Made by a program: the position numbers and the translations under genes
Origin: Nitrososphaerales archaeon TH5896
GTDB lineage: Archaea > Thermoproteota > Nitrososphaeria > Nitrososphaerales > Nitrososphaeraceae
Assembly (NCBI GenBank): GCA_014523625.1
Contig: JAATVP010000008.1
Coordinates: forward strand, 1-16,420
DNA: 16,420 nucleotides
Reading direction: 5' to 3'
Shown: one piece after another, positions 13,255 to 16,420 of the stretch
Layout of the letters: each line of letters opens with the position of its first letter
Numbering within the stretch: position 1 is the stretch's first letter
The notes under the pieces: model-generated
What the model saw: only the letters and a program-made list of their open reading frames with translations
Told to the model about the DNA's origin: nothing
Database searches by the model: none

Positions 13255-13395
13255 ATGCATTCGCAACGACGATTACAAGCTTACAACAACGCGTTGTTGA
13301 GTGAGTGTGCAACTGAAGCAATAGATATCCAAGATACCAATATATTGGCTGAAAGAATTATGGTCGAGATTACGGAGTCTGATTTGGATTATTAG
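13255..13395 (+). CDS. Small 46-residue protein upstream of the ArsR-type regulator
   Basis: ATG 13255 gives a 46-codon frame: a basic, polar start (MHSQRRLQAYNNALLSEC) and an acidic helical remainder (ATEAIDIQDTNILAERIMVE, ending SDLDY). The composition looks coding, and GGAG lies about 15 bp upstream. It starts about 40 bp after an AT-rich promoter-like stretch and ends 56 bp before the regulator, on the same strand, so the two are probably co-transcribed. It may be a real small partner protein or a leader peptide. No family recognised. Confidence 0.45.
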   Translation: MHSQRRLQAYNNALLSECATEAIDIQDTNILAERIMVEITESDLDY

Positions 13396-13451
13396 TGGAG
13401 AGAAAACCGAGAAGGAATGCACAGGAAAACAAATGAGAAGGGATTAGAATT

Positions 13452-14267
13452 ATGGTAAGAAAGAAGATGATGAACAGTACGCCTCCACTAGCAGACACTA
13501 GTGTGCTTTTGGATGTTCTAGGCAATGAAACGAGAAGAAGGATTTTGAATCTGATTTCACATGAACCTATGTATTTTAACCAACTAGCTAAGGAGATACG
13601 AACAGGTCAACAGGCAATCCTGCGACATGTGAAGATTTTGGAGGATACCGGCTTGATTGAATCTTATGCTATGAGAAGCGATCTAGGTGCTCCAGACAGA
13701 AAATATTATAGAGTCAATTCCTCGTTCAATCTAAGTATTTCAGTTTCTAATGATAATTTTACGGTAAGAAATGAAGGAATCGAGGAATTGAGATACAAAG
13801 AGGCAGACGCTCTTTACAAGAAATTCGATGAACTTGATTCTATCGTTCTTAGTCATAATAATGATAATACTCTAGATGAATCCATTGATAGGAATACAAA
13901 AAGTAATCAACGAAAATCGACTATGTCACTCGATCAGATACTGTTAAAGTTGCAACAAAATTTAGAAGATACTGAAGGACAAATAATCCATCTAGAGTCT
14001 CGTCTTAATGACTTGCGAGCATTAAAACAATCGATCCTTAAAAAGATACATGATATAGAAAAAGAAAATTTTGATGATATAGAACGTAAACTTATATGCT
14101 CTATAATGGAGGGACCAATGTGTCGAAAAGAAGAACAATTAACCATTTCAGAGCTGGCTGAAATATTAGATAAGAATGAAAAAACAATAAGAAATGCACT
14201 ATCCAGAATTACTGATAAACTAGAAATCGGCAGTAATATATACGAAATATTTAAGAATTTGATATAA
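13452..14267 (+). CDS. ArsR-type winged-helix regulator with coiled coil and second helix-turn-helix
   Basis: A 271-residue DNA-binding protein, much longer than a simple ArsR (about 100). Residues 17-90 are an ArsR-type winged helix: VLLDVLGNETRRRILNLI (18-35), YFNQLAKEIRTGQQAILRHV (41-60), KILEDTGLIESY (61-72), with APDRKYYRV (80-88) as the wing. After a linker, about 160-205 is a coiled coil (LLKLQQNLEDTEGQIIHLES onward) probably for dimerisation. Residues about 208-260 look like a second helix-turn-helix (LTISELAEILDKNEKTIRNA). It lies divergent from hsp20. Archaeal heat-shock repressors such as Phr and HSR1 are also winged-helix proteins near hsp20 genes, so a stress-regulator role is an attractive but unproven inference. 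Alternative starts at Met6/Met7 are possible. Confidence 0.85.
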   Translation: MVRKKMMNSTPPLADTSVLLDVLGNETRRRILNLISHEPMYFNQLAKEIRTGQQAILRHVKILEDTGLIESYAMRSDLGAPDRKYYRVNSSFNLSISVSNDNFTVRNEGIEELRYKEADALYKKFDELDSIVLSHNNDNTLDESIDRNTKSNQRKSTMSLDQILLKLQQNLEDTEGQIIHLESRLNDLRALKQSILKKIHDIEKENFDDIERKLICSIMEGPMCRKEEQLTISELAEILDKNEKTIRNALSRITDKLEIGSNIYEIFKNLI

Positions 14268-14286
14268 GATACACGTCGAGCATAAT

Positions 14287-14315
14287 CATGGATTTACTGA
14301 TGACTTAAATCCATG
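14287..14315 (+). terminator. Perfect hairpin after the regulator gene
   Basis: CATGGATTTA (14287-14296) and TAAATCCATG (14306-14315) are perfect 10-bp arms with a 9-nt loop (CTGATGACT), 19 bp after the stop codon. There is no T-run, so it may stabilise or process the mRNA end. The loop contains TGATGA, like a C box, with CTGA about 50 nt on; a C/D-type RNA is possible but weak. Confidence 0.35.
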
Positions 14316-14409
14316 TAATCTTGAATATCTGCGGCTTTTCAACATGACTTTCTGATCCAGAAAAGAAGTTTATCTAGTGGCTATAAACATCATGCGAAAA
14401 TTAAAGTTA

Positions 14410-14433
14410 GGAAGATTACCGTCTTCCTTTTTT
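14410..14433 (+). terminator. Classical hairpin plus T6 terminator
   Basis: GGAAGA (14410-14415), TTACCG loop, TCTTCC (14422-14427), then six T (14428-14433). It lies 140 bp after the regulator stop, so it may end that operon or a short RNA from 14316-14409. AT-rich 7-bp repeats (TTTAAAA-like, 14462-14492) follow. Confidence 0.65.
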
Positions 14434-14580
14434 GCCTTACTTTAATACTATGTCTATATTAGAATTTAGAATTTAAAATTTAAAATTTAAAATGAAAATA
14501 GGAATAAAGGACTATTGGAATCTTTTTGTCTAGTTTTGAAATGATGTAAGTGATTGATATACCTGGAGCATGAAATTTTC

Positions 14581-14630
14581 ATACTAGTATTCTCAGATGT
14601 GAGAATGAACATGACAGATTAATATTCTCA
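14581..14630 (+). promoter_or_regulatory. Operator-like palindromes and TATA box of the coiled-coil gene
   Basis: ATACTAGTAT (14581-14590) is a perfect palindrome. It overlaps ATTCTCA (14589-14595) and TGAGAAT (14600-14606), an inverted pair with a 4-bp centre. GATTAATATT (14617-14626) is TATA-like and lies 25-34 bp before the ATG at 14651. A third half-site ATTCTCA occurs at 14624-14630, overlapping the TATA end. Binding there could block TBP, while the upstream dyad could recruit it. Confidence 0.45.
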
Positions 14631-14650
14631 ATAAATCTCACCAACAATAA

Positions 14651-14779
14651 ATGGTTAAACACAATGATGAAATAGAATCGTTAGGTCAGTTGGTCGCTAG
14701 CTTAACTAGGGAACTGGTAGATACAAACCGTCAGCTCATGGAACTAGAGAAACGAGTCGCAGAACTAGAGAAAAAATAA
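14651..14779 (+). CDS. 42-residue coiled-coil protein
   Basis: ATG 14651 opens a 42-codon frame that is one continuous amphipathic helix: MVKHNDEIESLGQL, then VASLTRELVDTNRQLMELEK and RVAELEKK. Hydrophobic residues occur at 11, 14, 18, 22, 29, 32, 36 and 39 in heptad spacing, so it should form a coiled-coil dimer or trimer, or a helix that binds a larger partner. It has a TATA box at leaderless distance, a palindromic site upstream and a double T7 terminator 48 bp behind, so it forms a complete stand-alone transcription unit. No family is known to me; the size and regulation suggest an adaptor or regulatory micro-protein. Confidence 0.6.
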   Translation: MVKHNDEIESLGQLVASLTRELVDTNRQLMELEKRVAELEKK

Positions 14780-14827
14780 AAACCAGCAGGAAAATGCCTA
14801 AAATTTAGAATGCCAGCATTAGCGTAG

Positions 14828-14842
14828 TTTTTTTCTTTTTTT
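14828..14842 (+). terminator. T7-C-T7 oligo-T terminator
   Basis: Two runs of seven T separated by one C, 48 bp after the coiled-coil gene. The same T7-C-T7 pattern follows the minus-strand gene at the right end of the window. Confidence 0.65.
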
Positions 14843-15309
14843 CTATTCTCTTATTTCGTTCTTTTAGACCCTATAGCTAATGTTAATTATGGTATTACAA
14901 TAACCATTCGTCTCGACCAAGTTAGAGGTCTGACATTTCTAAGGAATTAATATGAAGTGGAGGGAGGCTATCAAAAAGGGTTTAATATATAATATGATTA
15001 CGATAGTAGGGTTCCAAGGAGGTTTGGCAAGACTTTAAAGCGTATTAAATATTTCGTGAAGGATTCTTGCCCAGGTCATTTAACATTCTTCTGCATTACC
15101 AGGATTTCATCGCTGTGTATGCTTGAAAACAAAATCGATTACTTTATTACATTTTTTAGTTTACGGTCAATTCGCATACAAGGAGGTCGATGGTTACATG
15201 AGGTTCTTTTATCAATATTGAACGGTCTAATTGAACGTTCTAAACAAATCATCGAAAAAACCCATAAGGTAAACTAATCTGGCATCTTGAACAAAAACGT
15301 GTTCAATTG
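14843..15309. other. Region without a supported gene
   Basis: Two short plus-strand frames occur: 28 codons at 14952-15038 and 73 codons at 15056-15277 with a GTG start. Neither has a clear promoter, ribosome site or family resemblance; the second is Cys- and Phe-rich and ends in a charged helix (GLIERSKQIIEKTHKVN). They may be fragments of a lost gene. TTTAATATATAATATG near 14980-14996 is TATA-like. Confidence 0.35.
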
Positions 15310-15513
15310 CAGTGTTCAAATGCTTTGAGCATGAAACAGAATGAATGGTAGTGATTATCTGTTAACGGTTAACAAATCTGTAAACACAGGACAAACCTAT
15401 TAACGGAATCTGTAAACAGTTGTTAACTGACCTTCAGCGTTCAATTGCTTTGAGCGTGAAACAGAATGAATGGTAGTGATTATCTGTTAACGGTTAACAA
15501 ATCTGTAAACACA
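15310..15513. repeat. 79-bp direct repeat with GTTAAC clusters
   Basis: Copies at 15310-15388 and 15435-15513 differ at 3 of 79 positions and start 125 bp apart. Each has GTTAAC-G-GTTAAC (15361-15373 and 15486-15498) followed by AAATCTGTAAACACA. Between them lies a third partial core (TTAACGGAATCTGTAAACA, 15400-15418) and another GTTAAC (15422-15427). A related 18-bp sequence in inverted orientation is found at 15925-15942. No ORF is shared by both copies. It may be a protein-binding array, a partition or origin-like element, or a duplication scar. Confidence 0.85.
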
Positions 15514-16258
15514 TGTATAACCCACAAGGACTGTGGTCCGCGAATTTCGCAAACTGCCGTTTACGAAACAATCGGAACCAACAATTGTCGTTCAGCAATT
15601 GTATCTTGGAAATTGGGGAAAAGAATGATGAGTTATTGCTTGATTCAATGATGGCACGAAAACAGTTTAACTTTTGCAGTTTATTACTTAAACGGTCTGA
15701 CTTTGCTTAATAATCCGACATTAAGGGAGTTTACTCTAAGATATCCCACTTGCGATTCTTACCATTTAAAGATAAATAATTCAAGACCTGACAAGTCCAT
15801 ATTCAATTGCTTTCTTTTGGACACGACTAGAACAATAAATGCATCTACTACTTCTGGTTCGCTATGGACTTCATTTCTTGATATTTTTGGTGTCAAATCA
15901 AGTGATCTAGTAGCACTTATTACTGTTAACAGATTTGGTAACTTCGCAGCATACTTTAGAGCAGCTCGACTGCCAGTTCCAATAGAATATTGGGCTTCTT
16001 TATTATTCAATTGATTGGTCACTCCCTTTTCTGGTCAGAGAATCCTATTTGAGAAGTAAATACTACAATAGACCCAAGGGCTTTTGGAAATCAAATGTAT
16101 AATAGGATCTTCTCGCCTTCCTTTTTAATGACTCAATACAATAATACTCGATACTGAAATGTCAGTAGTGCATTGGTTAACCTTTTGATATCCCTAGTTA
16201 TAGAGGGTTAGATTAGAAGTAAAACGCCACTGAACTGCGATGTATTAATTTTTACTTT
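15514..16258. other. Region with only doubtful reading frames
   Basis: Frames overlap on both strands: plus 15513-15710, plus 15703-16014, and minus 15759-16022 (87 codons, GTG start). The minus frame reads the most protein-like (SRAALKYAAKLPNLLTVISA, then EVHSEPEVVDAFIVLVVSK), but its only start is a GTG directly after a stop codon and no family is evident. It may be the inner part of a truncated gene. 16023-16258 shows nothing. Confidence 0.3.
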
Positions 16259-16273
16259 AAAAAAAGAAAAAAA
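16259..16273 (-). terminator. T7-C-T7 terminator of the minus-strand gene at the right edge
   Basis: On the minus strand, seven T, one C, seven T lie 28 bp after the stop codon at 16302-16304. Confidence 0.65.
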
Positions 16274-16301
16274 GAGTGCTTGTTTGATATTTTGTCTTTT
16301 C

Positions 16302-16420
16302 TTATGGGATTGATCTGCTGTACAGCTTTCCTTCTAATGCTAGTTTGTACATCTCTGCTACGTACGGATTCTTGGCTGGTGTTTCAGCTCCAAGTTCAAC
16401 CAATCGTGCATACACCCTTA
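16302..16420 (-). CDS. 3' end of an unrecognised protein, partial
   Basis: The last 38 complete codons of a minus-strand gene that extends beyond the window: RVYARLVELGAETPAKNPYV, then AEMYKLALEGKLYSRSIP and TAA. The text is strongly protein-like (amphipathic helices, compact C-terminus), codons fit the surroundings, and a strong terminator follows. The C-terminus resembles the end of a cytosolic enzyme, but too little is present to name it. Confidence 0.7.
   Translation of the reverse strand, partial: RVYARLVELGAETPAKNPYVAEMYKLALEGKLYSRSIP

Noticed and set aside
15056..15277. 73-codon frame with GTG start
   Set aside because: No promoter, ribosome site or similarity; kept only as a remark in the gap description.
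15759..16022. 87-codon minus-strand frame as a gene
   Set aside because: It reads somewhat like protein, but the only start is a GTG directly behind a stop, the TATA context is poor and an equally long plus frame overlaps it; not enough for a gene call.

Overview
The window looks like a piece of chromosome from a low-GC soil or sediment thaumarchaeon (Nitrososphaeria, Nitrososphaera/Nitrosocosmicus-like). This rests on AT-rich DNA, short TATA boxes 22-37 bp before start codons (many genes look leaderless), oligo-T terminators, archaeal families (ComA-type synthase, archaeal Hsp20, ArsR-type regulators) and the remnant of a short secreted protein family that I associate with this lineage. The genus is inference; no rRNA or tRNA is visible.

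Layout. 1-3043: the end of a phosphosulfolactate synthase-like gene fused to a winged helix, then an ABC ATPase/permease pair of the nitrate/sulfonate/taurine type without a visible binding protein. 3044-5308: one unrecognised intact gene (3754-4266) in a graveyard of small decayed genes: a secreted-protein relic, an Alba-like relic on the minus strand, a 35-bp tandem duplication, and a broken second copy of a glycolipid-binding-domain gene. 5309-7400: a minus-strand redox group (HxlR regulator, luciferase-like flavin/F420 oxidoreductase, PPOX/F420-type protein). 7437-9262: small genes and small broken reading frames, two with a single in-frame stop.

9263-10516: an intact glycolipid-binding-domain protein and a SnoaL/NTF2-like protein, both minus. 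10994-11824: a membrane-anchored cupredoxin-like protein lacking the usual Cys ligand. 12217-14267: a stress locus with hsp20 (minus) divergent from a 46-codon ORF and a two-headed ArsR-type regulator; the intergenic region holds a perfect inverted repeat just upstream of the hsp20 TATA box. 14410-14842: a classical hairpin/T-tract terminator, an operator-like palindrome, a 42-residue coiled-coil protein and a T7CT7 terminator. 14843-16301 is mostly non-coding, dominated by a 79-bp direct repeat rich in GTTAAC. The window ends in the 3' end of an unrecognised minus-strand gene.

No complete mobile element, CRISPR array, defence system or recognisable new multi-gene system was found. The most interesting items are the ComA-winged helix fusion, the paired intact/broken glycolipid-binding genes, the operator-like palindromes next to TATA boxes, the in-frame-stop small genes and the GTTAAC repeat.
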